Assembly: GCA_019054805.1 (NCBI GenBank)
Contig: JAHQIY010000014.1
Coordinates: 1,426,001-1,490,000, forward strand
Length of the DNA: 64,000 nucleotides
Direction of reading: 5' to 3'
From: Brachionus manjavacas
Taxonomy: Eukaryota; Rotifera; Eurotatoria; Ploima; Brachionidae
Part shown: piece after piece, positions 25,104 to 37,146 of the stretch
Position numbering within the stretch: the stretch's first letter is position 1
Layout: every line of letters starts with the position of its first letter
Notes under the pieces: generated by a model
Database searches by the model: none
What the model was told of the DNA's origin: nothing
Seen by the model: only the letters and a program-made list of their open reading frames with translations
Translations under genes and position numbers: made by a program

Positions 25104-26692
25104 CTAAAAATCGCCTTCCATTCCCTTCAAATCTTAAGGTAAGCAATTAAATTAAACAAAAAAAAATTGTAAATTTAATACCACTTTGTTTCAAATTAAT
25201 TCCTTTCCATGTAGACTCTAATTTCTGAATAAACTTTTCAAATACATCCATATAAGCTTTCATATCTGTTTTTTTGTAATCTTTGATTTTTTTGTCTATA
25301 TTTATCATATCACTACGCTCCAATTGAGCACACAATTCATCAATAACCGGAACATTTAGTGGATCAAAAAATTCCGACTTTTCAGCTTCAATCGGGACAC
25401 AAACTCGTCCTGTTTTAGGATGAACACAAAATGGGCTCTTCAACAAATGATTAAGACCTTTGGTAACTTCAATATCTAACCGAGGATAGCAGTATTGGAA
25501 CATAATTTCATCAGTCAAATTTTGACTCAACTTAACTTTTTTACTCTAGGAAGAAAAAAAAATATTCAGAAAAAATAATTCAAAAAATGAGTAATTACAG
25601 TAAATTTTTGAAAATGGCTTTGAAAAATTTTCCATCTTTCGTTTGAAGTCTTTCCAACTCTCATTTTATCTCCAAATTCATCTCGACGTAAAAAAAAAAA
25701 ATAGAAATTAATAAAATTTTAAAAAATATCACTTATATTCTGCAGGTAAAATTGATAAAAATTTTGTCAACTTATTATCATCTCCCAGAAAATTTTGCTT
25801 GTTACAGGTATAATCCTCAAAGCCTTTGGATATAATTTTTGATGCTCGCCTAATCAATAAATTAATATTTAAATTCCTAAAATTGATTTTTTTAACCTCA
25901 AAGATGGATGCAGGTTATATCCTAAATTGACCTTTTTAGTGACGTTTTCACCACCTTTAACCACTGTCAAATACTCCGCAATAGCATATCTAGCTTGTGA
26001 AGTTAGCTTTCTGGCAGTTTCATCCGCAATCCAGCAGTGGATACCTCTTCGACCGGAGTAAATCCAAAGACGATGTTCAAAGCCAAAATCATCTAAAAGA
26101 AAAATTATTCTTTTACCAAAATTAGCTTTAATACCTTCAAGAGCTTTGTCTAAAATTTTTATAGCAAAATGCATCAATGGCCAACACTTATTGCAAATTC
26201 CTGATCCACTACAGCAGTATCTTACATCATCATAATCAGTGATATCAATGTCAAAGACAAGTTCTCTTTCCTCAACTGTTAGTACTCCCTGAGTCCAATT
26301 TTTCGAATCTTTGGGCTAAAAAAAATGAATGATATTTCTTCAGAAATTTTAAAATCTACAATTTGGTTATAGATTCCGCCTATATCAATTTTGTAGGGAC
26401 ATTTTCTGAGAAGTTCTTTTTCGAACTCATTATAATCACTAAATGTCTGATAACGAAGATAAATGTCGTCTTTTAGTGTGAAACTAAATTCTCGACGGTG
26501 AAAATTTTCTTTTTGGACTAAGAAAAATATTAATTTTTAATTTTTAGAATTTCAAAATTTAAAAAAAAAATAAATTTATTCACTTTCACTATAGCCTAGC
26601 CATTTGCACATATTGTATATTGGAAATAATCGTTTGTAGTAAATTGGCAACAAATTGGCCAAAGTATTGTCATCAATTGTATTTTCTGGCAT
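25104..26692 (-). CDS. PRIM1: DNA primase small (catalytic) subunit PRIM1
   Basis: Catalytic subunit of the polymerase alpha-primase complex, which makes RNA primers in the nucleus. The ATG is at 26690-26692 and the TAG at 25104-25106. Exon 1 (26584-26692) encodes LLPIYYKRLFP. Then come HRREFSFTLKDDIY and PYKIDIGGIY. The metal-binding block is DIDITDYDDVR, and the zinc-binding segment CCSGSGICNKCW. Nucleotide-contact blocks are FGFEHRLWIYSGRRGIHCW and LVKGGENV-type, followed by RLDIEVTKGLNHLLKSPF and VHPKTGRVCVPI. A 29-bp last exon (25104-25132) supplies DLKGMEGDF, like the vertebrate end. The frame can also be read through a 48-bp intron between ALEG and DDFGF, where GTATTA..TTTTAG must be removed to match the family. 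All catalytic Asp residues are present. PRIM1 and TYMS are on the same strand 1.4 kb apart. Confidence 0.95.
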
Positions 26693-28368
26693 TTTATTTA
26701 ATTTATTTTAAATTTTTATTTTTTATTTGAATTTAAGCAATAACCTAGACCTTTTTTAAATTCAAATTCAAAATTTTGTTACTCTAATCTTTATTTCTAA
26801 GATTTTTTTTAATAACTCTCTAAAATTTTTAGTTTTTCTCTAAAAATGCTGATCTTTGCTTCTTTGGTGATTGTTTCTAGTTTGTAGATGTTCCCAGCTT
26901 GCTTGATCTAGCCATATAAAATACTTGAAATACTTGAAGTTATTTGCCTATTTAATTTTTTCAATTTAATTCCAAAATAGGAATTCTTTGGATTAAGGTT
27001 TAGTTGATTAGACAAATCTTAAACTTTTTTCGTGTTAATTTTTAGACCAACACGTTGTACATTTTTGTAAAGTCTAACAATCATTGAATTAAATTTTCAG
27101 CTTTCAATGCCATGAAATTCTTGAAAGAAAGAAGAAGATAGCACAATAGCATTAATCTTTATTAATCTGAAAAACAATTCAGACTACGATTTACGTACTA
27201 ATCTATTAAATTTTTCTTAAGAAAAAAGCGTTTATGTCATTTACAAAAAAAGCTAGATAACTCAAAGTTTCTAAAATCTAACATTTATTTATTTATTTAA
27301 TAAATAATTTGAGGTAAACCTCAGGCCACACAGAATGGAACTAAGTCCTTCTTTTCAGCCTAGCGATTGAAAAAAAATAAATATCAAAAAAGTACAAAAT
27401 TGAGTAAAATACATCAAAAAAAATAAAAATTATTGACAGATATTTATTAAATAATTGGAGTTTTTATCGGATAAAAAGATCATTTAATAAAAAAAAAAGG
27501 TGAAAAAAATGAAAAAAAAAAATAAAAAAAATTTGTGATTTAGCAGTTTAAAGGGTCAGTTATTACTCTTTTGACTAAACACGTTCTTAAATTATTCATA
27601 AAGTGAGCGAAATTTCGGATTTAGTTCGTACGTATTAGTTGAATATCATTCTAAATCTTTGATTAATTGCTGATGTTCTACTCACTTCAAGAGGAATTTA
27701 AAATCTAACAGACAAACATCTCTAGCATTACCAAGGAAAATACTCGAAGTAGTCTATTTTTGATGATTTTGGCTGATTTCTCTGGAATCAATTATCTTTA
27801 AATTGCAACCTAACATTTTTTAATTATCATCAAATTATCTTTTATAACATGCTGATTTAACATTTCATTTATTTATTATTTTTATGCTGTGAATTTTAGT
27901 GGTTCAAGCTAGTGATCATTATACTTTGTCCAGAATTTGAAATAAAAATCTTTCCTCAAAACTTTTCTTTATTTTAAACTTAAGGTTCCACTCATTTTTA
28001 TAAAATAGTGATTCCTGAATAATTTGATAACAATTTTTTTGGAATTAAAAGATTAGGACAAGATTGATTGAACACACTTATTTGTTCTTTTTGCTTCTTA
28101 TCAAAAGATTTAAAAAATTTTACTACAGCAGTTTATTTTTAAAAATATGTCAATTTAAAATTTCAATTTTTTTTAATTCTAAATCAAAAAGCTTAGTTGA
28201 AAAAAAAAAGTTCAGATATAAAATCTGATTTTAATCTAATGAAATATAAAATAATTTTTTGGTTTAAAAAAATACTAAAAATTTGTTATGTTATAACCAT
28301 TTAGCATCAAATTTTGAAATTTAAATAAATCGTTTTATTTTGGATTATATTATTTTAAAAAAATAGAA
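26693..28368. other. Divergent intergenic region PRIM1 / BRCA2
   Basis: About 1.7 kb between two divergently transcribed genes for DNA replication and repair. Apart from a LINE 3' tail at 27282-27370, I see only AT-rich sequence. No promoter motif is clear. Confidence 0.5.
27282..27370 (-). repeat. LINE 3' end (hairpin plus AAATA tail)
   Basis: Read on the minus strand: a short less AT-rich segment (GAAGGACTTAGTTCC and following), the palindrome TGAGGTTTACCTCA (27310-27323) and then an AAATAAATAAAT tail. The same layout is seen at other LINE ends in this window. No coding part is recognisable, so this is a very short 5'-truncated copy. Confidence 0.55.
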
Positions 28369-31300
28369 ATGGACCATAAAAATAGAGTAAGATTAAACTG
28401 TCTGCTTCAATTAATATTTTAATCTGAAAAAAATTAAGTTGGATGTATCTACATCAGGTTTTCAGACAGCTAGTGGTAAAACTTTGCATTACAAAAGAGA
28501 TAAAGTGATCGAGATTGAGGATAAAACAAATGATATGGATAGTTGTCAATCAATAGTGGCTACATCAGGTTTTCAGACAGCTAGTGGTAAAACTTTGCAT
28601 TACAAAAGAGATAAAGTGATCGAGATTGAGGATAAAACAAATGATATGGATAGTTGTCAATCAATAGTGGCTACATCAGGTTTTCAGACAGCTAGTGGTA
28701 AAACGCTGTTGTATAATAAAGAAAAAATGATAGAATTAGAAATGGATGACAAAAAAAATAACGAAATTAAATCAAATCTGGCACAGTCAGGTTTTCAGAC
28801 AGCTGGTGGTAAAACTTTACCCTACAATAAAGATAGTATTATCAAATTTGAGAACGAAGACAAAAAGGAAAATACAAACAAAGACATTGAACCATCAGGA
28901 TTCGAGACTGCTAGCGGAAAGTCACTTTTATTCAACAAAAATAAAATAATAAAAGTTCAAAGCGATGATGAAACTACAGATTTTTTATCAGTAAATTTAG
29001 AAAGAGATTTAGAAACGAGTATATCAGATGATTCGAAAGAAAATTTTAAACCCGCTTTTGGTTTAAAACCAACTGGTAACAGAATGTTGGATGGAAAAAA
29101 ATTTAAAAGGCCACAATTGATTGATAAGACTAAGATGAGTAAATATTTGAATTCATCATCTAATGAATCCAATAAGACAGACATTGATGAAAGTATTATT
29201 GAGTCAGAAAGTTTATCAGAGTCACAATTATCTATCGAGAATATGAATTATCATATGTTCAAACCTATTGGGAATATCCCAATACCTTATTGTGTAATAA
29301 AAGATTTGCATTTTGTTCAAAATGGACAATTAAATTTAAGCATAGTTAAGCCAACTTTTGAATTTAAACAATCTGAAGCATTTTATCCAAAAGAACCCCG
29401 TGGTTCATTGATGTCGTGGCACCAAAAACGTTTAATAGCGGTGGAAACGCTTGAAAAACGGCTTGAATCCAAGAAAAAAGTTAATTTACGGCCCAGTGAT
29501 AGATCAAAACCAGGATTCTTTTTAGGACAAAAAAATTTGGCAAAACAATCAAAAGAAATTCTAAAAATATCAAATCTTAAGATTGACTTGGTAATTTTGA
29601 AATTAAAAAAAAAAAGGCGTCTGTCTAGTAAACAGAAGATCCCGGGTTCGATTCCCGGCGGTGCCTTTAATTTTTGTAAAAAAATTGTTTATTTTTAAAT
29701 CAAAGACAGACCCTGGTGAGTCGGTTAAAAAAGTTGACCTAAACCACTTAGACGAGTTTAAGTTTAATGTAACTGATTTTGGTGACATTTATGAAATATT
29801 CAAAAAAAATGGATTTGTTCAAACACCAGATGATGGCTGTCTAATTCCAGATGAGAACTTACAAATTGGATTGAATGAATTATATTCGTAATTAATTTAA
29901 TAAAAAAAAAAAAATAAAATATTTAATTTTCTCGTAGCTGTTTTTTGGATTCAAATGGAGTGGATAGCAGATTAGTCAATCAAGACTGGTTTAAAAATCA
30001 CTTAAAATGGATATTATGGAAACTTAAATCGTATGATGAAAAATTAATGAAATATTTTGAAAATTTGTAATTTTTTTAATTAAATATTTTTTAGAATATT
30101 TTATTTTCTTAATTTTTTTTTAGAAATTTAACACCTTTTAATATAATGAATCAAATTAAATATAGATATGACATTGAAATTGGACAAGCGAAACGATCTT
30201 CGATCAAAAAAATAATCGAAAAAGATGATACATCATTGAACAAGATTTTAATTTTATTTTTGAGTAAAATATTTAAATCATCTAGTTCATTAACAGTATT
30301 TTTTCAGAATTTTTATTTTTTTAATTTAACTTTTGTTTAAAACTAGTTTGTGGAATTATGTGATGGATGGTACCCGATTAAAGCTCAGTTTGATGCACAT
30401 TTAAGTGACTATCTGAAACGTGGTCGAATAAAGTTAGGAGACAAATTGGTGATCTTTAGTCCTGAATTAATCGGATGTCCGAAAGACGGCTGTTCGCCTC
30501 TCGAAGCACCGGAAGAAATGTACTTAAAGCTTAGCGTCAATTCAACCCGTAAAGCTAAATATTTTACCAAACTTGGATTTTTAAAACCTCAGAGACCATT
30601 GATTGTTTCCATAAACTCAATCAAAGCTAATTCAGTCGTGGGGGCTTTAGATGTTTTAATAGAAAGAATATATCCAATAATTGTAAGCTAATTTAGGATT
30701 CTAAATTATCAGTGAAACTTTTTTTAGTTTATGGAGAAAAAATTGGATGGCTCAAAGGTTTATAGGAACCAAAAGCAAGAAGATATGCTTCTTTATTCTA
30801 AAATGATTGATCTTGAAGAATCTGAATCTTTGGTAAATAAAGAGAATAGATCAGATAATTTTGAGAAAAAAAACTCTCAAATTAGAAATGTCAGTCAAAT
30901 TTTAAAGATTAGAATTCGCGATTTTAATTCCACAGACCAAGCTTGTATTTACTAAAAAAAATAATAAAGAAATTTAATTTATTAAATTCAATTCAAGCAT
31001 GTTTAGTAACGTTTTGGCAAAATGCAAATGATGTCTACGATAAAATTAGCGAAGGCGAACGTCTTTTAGTGTTTAATCTGACAGCTAGTAGTCACAAGTA
31101 GGCTCATTTAATACTCAAATCTCATCAATTATATTAGATCAATAAAGTATTAAAGAAATGTGATGCAAGATGGTTCAAATATATCCCTGGGAACGAACAG
31201 AATGACTTTTTACAAAAAATTAAACTCGATCAATTTGATTAAAAGCTCTAGACAGGTAATTATTTTGAGACATGTAAATTAATTTTTTTTTGTTGACTAG

Positions 31301-32656
31301 GATTATTGAATTAATCACAATTTTTTTCAAAATTTAATTTAATAATGTTCTTGATATTTTTTCAATTTACGTCACTAGGAAAATCCTAAAATTGTTTTTT
31401 TTAAAGTACTTTTTAGATCAAGTTTTATATATCAATAGAAAAGACAAATTGATATTTAATTAAATAAAATATTTTGGATGAAAATGACAAATTTGCTTTT
31501 TTTACGAATTCCATAAAATTTTTCCTAATTACTTAGCAAAAATATAAAAACACTGATCAGTTGCATCAAATTTTTAAAATTTAAAAAAATACTGTAATAT
31601 TTTACTTTAAAGTTATTTTTAAAAATTTAGATTATCAAAAATTTTCAGGAATGAAAATTTATTTTAGTTTGTAGAAAAGATGTTTCATGATTTTTAAATA
31701 AAATGATTAAGACTTTTTTAGTCATGAAAATTGATAATTTATTTTTTTAAATCAAGTTGAGCAAATTCAATGATATATTTGAAGGCAAAATAGACAATGT
31801 ATTTAATGAAATAGACACATGCGGCATTGTAATCAGACATTCATCTAATAACTATAATAATCTTGTGTACTTAACTGATTTGAGTGATACAAATTCAATT
31901 ATATGCATTAATTTTCCCAGATCTTCTGAGGTAAAGTTTATCCAAATTTTTTTGAAATAATTAAATTTTTTAATTTAAGTTTTACGGATTCAAAGATGTC
32001 CTCAAACTTCATAACTGTGTTGCTTGTTTGAACCTAAGGAATAATCGCAAGAGAGAAAATTTAAAGTATCCAAGTCTGATGGCTACCGAAATAACCATAT
32101 TTACTCAAAAAATAAATTTATACAAATATCTTGCAAGTTTTTATTCTTCGCTAAGCGAAAAATTAACTAAACCAGTAATTAGACAAAATTATAAAAAAAA
32201 ATTTTTAAATTTTTATTAAAGGAAATCAAACAAAAGCTGTTTGATTTGAATAATGAAATAGATAAACCAGTAAAAGGTGGAAAGACGATTATTTATGAAA
32301 ATTCTTCCAACAAACCAAGCAATTTTAAATTGAATACATCAAAGGACAATAAATTGGCGTCAATAATAGAAGCAGCTGAAACTCTCCCAATTGACACTAA
32401 AACTGGTATTAGACAACCAGGTCTCAGAAATAAGACAAAATTTTTTAGCCCTGTTCTTAATAGAACAAATGAGAGCCAGCATAAAAGTCAGCTTAAGCGA
32501 CGCTCAGACACTTTTGCCTATTCGAGCATGAGTTTCGATGACGAGGACTCTTTTATCTCAAATTGCGATCTAGAATCGTTGTGTAATTCTAGCTCTACTC
32601 TTAATGTATCTATGGTCATGTCCGAATCGATAGCTAAGCGAATTAAAAAAAGCTAA
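28369..32656 (+). CDS. BRCA2: BRCA2, compact form with five BRC repeats (12 exons)
   Basis: Loads RAD51 on single-stranded DNA in homologous recombination. Exons 28369-28386, 28439-29590, 29706-29887, 29938-30066, 30124-30295, 30347-30682, 30728-30944, 30998-31087, 31170-31255, 31757-31930, 31980-32174 and 32222-32656 sum to 3186 bp, a continuous 1061-residue frame. Five BRC repeats follow the start (SGFQTASGKTL twice identical, SGFQTASGKTLL, SGFQTAGGKTLP, SGFETASGKSLL). The DNA-binding helical domain has DDGCLIPDENLQ, LKWILWKLKSYD and IKYRYDIEIGQAKRSSIKKI. OB1 has DGWYPIKAQFD and NSTRKAKYFTKLGF. OB2 has KIRIRDF and GERLLVFNLTA, and OB3 has YLTDLSD. Compared with vertebrates it lacks a long N-terminus and almost all of the Tower insertion: about 40 residues replace about 125. 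A first coding exon of six codons is inferred from a clean 52-bp intron. Confidence 0.94.
28451..28672 (+). repeat. Exact 111-bp tandem duplication (BRC repeats 1 and 2)
   Basis: Units 28451-28561 and 28562-28672 are identical base for base and encode the same 37 residues. The third BRC unit starts at 28673 and shares the first 31 bases (acatcaggttttcagacagc and onward through ggtaaaac), then diverges. The duplication preserves the reading frame. Confidence 0.95.
29613..29665 (+). pseudogene. tRNA-Thr(AGU) 3' fragment in a BRCA2 intron
   Basis: Contains an anticodon arm (TCTGT-CTAGTAA-ACAGA, anticodon AGT), a variable loop, a T arm (CCCGGGTTCGATTCCCGG) and the 3' acceptor strand GGTGCC. The 5' acceptor strand GGCACC and nearly all of the D arm are missing: the similarity begins in the D-arm 3' region (aaaggcg) next to an A run. 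So it is a 5'-truncated tRNA of about 53 nt, not a functional gene. It sits inside the intron 29591-29705, which at 115 bp is about twice the local norm, so the fragment accounts for the extra length. Confidence 0.85.
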
Positions 32657-34697
32657 TTTAGTGTAGATAAATTACTAAAATTTAATTTAAACATTTAATG
32701 TATACTTTTTCATTTGTAGCAATAAATTCTTTTTTATACTTGAGTTTTTGTTTTGAAATGAATTGAAATAAAAAATTGAATTTATCGTTATCTAGTGTAA
32801 ATTTCAATCGAGCACATCAATATTGGATAAGTTAAAAAAAATTTTTTTAAAGGAAATAATAAAAACACCTGAAATTGATTCAATTTGAAAAAAAAATATT
32901 TCATTTTCCAAAATATTTTTTTTGGGAATATAGAGGTCAATTATTAATGGAGTTATCTTTCACCAAAAGTTAAATCAGCAAAATAAAGCTTTTAAAAAAG
33001 ACAAGACGAATATTACAGCACTTTATGATTTACGAGAATGGTGGATAATCTGTTGTTTTAGGTTTTCAAAATGGTTCAGATTTTTACAATTGAGCATACT
33101 CAGTATAAGCTTTAAAATAAAATAAACTTACTTTTTTGCTTATTTCAACTTTACAATTTTTTAAACAGAATTTATTTTTAGTGTCATTGAGAATATACCA
33201 GACTCTTGAATTAAGATAAATGTAAAAAATGCTGCAAGATTAGATTTTTATAAAAAAAAGTGGATTTAATTATTATTAATTTATCGGGATTCAGTTTAAT
33301 TAGGAAAAAATAAAAATATGTACTTTTAATATTCATTTTCATCTTCAATCTCAAAAAAAATTACGAAATATAATAAAATTTGTCGATTTATTATTTTTTA
33401 ACTAAAATTACTAAAAAAATGATGCTAAATTTTCATAACTTTTATTATTGAATATAAATTTTCGATTAATATATAATTTTAATTAAAAAACTAGAAACTA
33501 GAACCAGCTAGAAACAAAATTAAAAAAAAGAGTATACCTTGAGGTTGATTTTCAGGAATGATTGGATCAAAATAATAATTTTAGTGTAAAAGGGTTTCTT
33601 TCGCGACATGTTGGACATTCCGTCTACCTTCTGTCCCTTGGTATTCTTTTCCTCGATCTTCTTAGCCCTTTTCACATTCGCAGCATTTGTAGTGGGGACA
33701 TTAAAAATAAAAATTCTCCAATCTTTCAAAGGCTAATAATTTTAGAAAACCATAGAGATTATGAAAAAAAAGGCAAACAAAATGAAATTAAAAAAATTAT
33801 CAAAGGATATTAAAACTTACACTTATCTGTATAAAAACTGTTATAAATCACAAAAGGCCTGGAGAAATTTTTTAGATTGAATTTTATACCTTGCCTAACA
33901 AACTATTTGGCTGATTGAAAGATATTTTATTAAAACATTTTTATTTTACCTTTAAAAGGACTGAATAAATGAAATAAATAGCTTTTGGTCATGTTAAGTG
34001 AAAATGGTAATGCTAAAATATTTTTTAAAATTTTATTTATTTTTGATATCTTTGATAATTTTGATTCATCAAAATTTTAAAAAGTAATGTCAATACTAAT
34101 TTAAAATATTCATCTAAAATTGTTCAAAATAAATCTATATACTACTAATTTATAATTTATAAAAAAATTAATTGTTAGAAAATAAAATAAAATGATAAGT
34201 ATATTTTTCATGTTCACAATTTTGTTTTAATTATTACAAAAAATAATTCAAGGTTTCAATACTTTAATTAAAATGACTGATTTTTATTCTATTTTGAATA
34301 ATTTTGTGTTTCCTCAAGATAAGTCCGAATAGCTTTAGCCTTCCTTAAGACAACCCTTTTGCCACAAAACAATTTATAAGACAACTAAAATTTGGTTAAA
34401 AATTATTGATCTAATAAGACAAAAAAAATCAAATAAAAATTTAATAAACCATTGAAAATAATCAAAAAACTAATCAAAGTTAAATTCTTATATTTAAAAA
34501 AAAATCAATTTAAAAAATTTATTTCTATAAAAAAGGTTTATTTAATCTAGTGATGTTTAAATTTGATGGATTTTAAAAAATTTTAAAACTTTTCTTCAGA
34601 CCGAAAAATCATTAATAAAAAATCTCTTCTTCATTATTGAGAATTTTATTATCTAATTATTCCGCTCATCAAATTAGAGTCTTTTTTTAAATTAAAT
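32657..34697. other. Intergenic region BRCA2 / GPCR
   Basis: About 2 kb of AT-rich DNA. The only exon-like piece is at 33535-33735 (listed separately). Nothing else is supported. Confidence 0.5.
33535..33735 (-). CDS. Possible exon of unknown protein
   Basis: Within AT-rich surroundings this stretch is visibly less AT-rich. On the minus strand it encodes a hydrophilic, Lys-rich peptide (VPTTNAANVKRAKKIEEK, then GQKVDGMSNMSRKKPFY) with ordinary codon use, running into an Ile/Leu-rich stretch. I do not recognise it and found no convincing partner exons. It could be one exon of a small gene or a pseudogene remnant. The plus-strand frame over the same bases is hydrophobic and less plausible. Confidence 0.25.
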
Positions 34698-36466
34698 TTA
34701 ACCTATTAAAGCCATTAATCTAGGACTATTAGAAAAAGTTTTTCTTATTTTAGTTTTCATAGCTCTGCGTATTTCCACATTTGTACAGCAATAGACAATA
34801 GGATTCAGGGATGAATGACAAAAGCCTATCGAAATGCTAATTATATTAGCTAGTTCGAATAGATGTGATGAACTGAACATGGCGGCTATTTGCACTAGAG
34901 CATAAGGAAGCCAAAAAAGGTAAAATACGACTATTGGAATGATTGTTTTGCGTATAGCTTTGCTTTCCATAGATCCAGTGCCGCTTCTTTTAATGTTCCA
35001 CCTTTTGAATTTGTTGTCTTGTCTGATATTGTCATTCCACGACACAATAGTCACTTTGTTATAAGAAACTTGATCTTTCTCTATATTTTCAATGTTCAGC
35101 ATAGAAACTTTCAAAGTTTTGGCATTGAATGCCGTGCTTTCGGATTTTCGCAGAAATTTTCCGCTAAGATGGCTCAGAGAGAACGAAAAACGCTTTGAAC
35201 TAGAAAGGTTGGAATTTTTTTCGATCGAATTAGTCGATTTAGAAAATCGTCTACTCTGAATTAGCTTTGACTCTTCTTGGTTCAGCTCTTTGGACAAAGT
35301 TATCAGGCCATTTAATTTGAGGCGTAGCATTTGCTTGTTTTTAATTATTTTATAGATTATAAAATAGCAATAGGTGGTGAGTATCAGGCACACAAGGCCA
35401 ACTGTAATGAACAAAATTTTAAAACTAATATGAAAAAAACTAAAATAACTGAAGGTAATGTGTTGCTTTAGTTTGTTGGAGCAGCGCATAAAAATCACCG
35501 ATTTGCCAAGCCAATTCATGAGAGAATTTATAAGTGACAGTATTAGGGAAATTATTTGGGTGATGATGATTAGGAGAACAAATTTCTTGCGGTTGATGCG
35601 CCGATTTCTCTTGAACACCATCAACCGTTCTAGAGATATTAGAGTTAGGCTAAAAATTGAGGAAAGACAGGCCCATGATGACAAAAAAGTTATAATTGCA
35701 CACAAAACAGGTGGCAGGAATGTAGAGTCGTTTATGCTTACAAGCTCTCTGAATATTTGCAGTGGAGATATGATCAAGCAAAGACATAAATCAACAATTG
35801 ATAAATTTATTATTCCAATATATCTTTTATTTAAAAAAAAAATAAAAATTATTTTTTTTTTTTAAACATAAACTACTTGGATGATCGGAGTATTTTGTAG
35901 TCTATAATGGTAAAAATGAACCAAAAGTTGATAACTGTGCCGAAAATGGTGTTTATGGACAAGATGATTGAGAATAGCTGGCCAATTTTGTAGTCGTACT
36001 TTTTTAAATAAGACGATGTGTATTCATCGGCTTGAAAAATATTTAATTTAGAAGAAAATTAATTTATCATTTAACTTAAGTGTGTAATTAATGTTAAAAA
36101 AAAAACGGGAAGCTAAAAAAACCAAAGGTTTATTTAATTATTATCTATTTTATAAAAAAATCAATATTTTCAAATTAATTTACATCTTGAAGTTTTTTAA
36201 AAATTGATCTGATTATGTGAAAGTATTCTTGGAATAAAAAATTAAAAAAATGAACTCTAAGACTTAAATGTACTTTATTTATCTAATCAAACTTTGTTCG
36301 TTATCAAAATTAAAAATTTTATAACTTTTAATTAATTAATTGATAGAATAAAAAAATTTCAGCTTAAAAAATCATACGATTTTTAATCTAATAGATTCCA
36401 ACTCAGCCCTAGATCTAAACAAAAAATTGACTTACAAAATTCCAACAGATATCGGCATGAGAGCAT
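34698..36466 (-). CDS. Rhodopsin-like (class A) GPCR, orphan
   Basis: Exons 36436-36466, 35877-36030 and 34698-35823 join in phase to 436 residues. The first (31-bp) exon is inferred from a GTAAGT donor and frame agreement over a 405-bp intron. TM1 contains GTVINFWFIFTII, TM2 NLSIVDLCLCLIIS with the conserved Asp, and TM3 ends LTLISLERLMVFKRN, that is ERL in place of DRY. TM6 has FYLFWLPYALVQ, and TM7 SLNPIVYCCTN with an intact NPxxY. The third intracellular loop is long (about 110 residues), Ser/Thr/Lys-rich and a likely phosphorylation and G-protein contact site. The extracellular N-terminus is short (about 30 residues), which suits small ligands such as amines or short peptides. I cannot assign a ligand class; a peptide/amine-like orphan receptor is the fair call. 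Confidence 0.85.
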
Positions 36467-37146
36467 CCTTATCTGAGTATAAAGTTCGATTTTTTTATAT
36501 ATCTTTTTTTAGGGAAAATTGTCCAATTTCCGAAATTAAACAAATACAGGTATAAAATACTTACATTCCATATTTATGATTTGATTATAAAACAAATTTT
36601 GTGGAATTTATTTGATTATATTATTTCTTTGAAATTTTATAAAATTGGAGAAATAATTGTAAAAACAAAAATTTCCTCTAAATTTATGGCTTTATGATTT
36701 TCAGGGATTTTTGTTTGCTTCCTATATGTTTTCACAGTAATTACATTAATCTTATGTTCTTGATTGTGTCAGCTTAAAAAATTCAGATAAATAAATTTTA
36801 CAAAAATCCTTTAAATTTTACATAAATTTTATAATTTATTGATTTTTTGTCTTTTGAAGTTATTACCTGAGATGCACTATGTCATCTTTAATCACTATTA
36901 GCTTTAAGCAATTTTAATCAATCAATGATTTTTTTGGTTGAATTTTAAAAGATAATGTGATCTAATTTTTATGAATTTTGATAAGAATCATTTTAATTCA
37001 ATTAAAAAATAAAATGAATATTTCTGTTAAAATTATAAAATTTGGTTTCTAAAAACGCATTGTCTTATTTAAATTTACTTTTTTGCTTATAAAAATAAAA
37101 CCTAAATTAAAACATGTAAATTAAAGTAAAAGGGATCGAATTTAAA
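36467..37146. other. AT-rich spacer upstream of GPCR
   Basis: This stretch contains no gene. It would include the GPCR promoter if the inferred first exon is right. Confidence 0.45.

Noticed and set aside
29603-29788. Minus-strand frame across the tRNA fragment, reading GTAGNRTRDLLFTRQ
   Set aside because: This is the well-known spurious peptide produced by translating the antisense of tRNA sequence, not a gene.
35458-35865. Plus-strand frame of 135 codons
   Set aside because: Antisense shadow of the GPCR coding exon.
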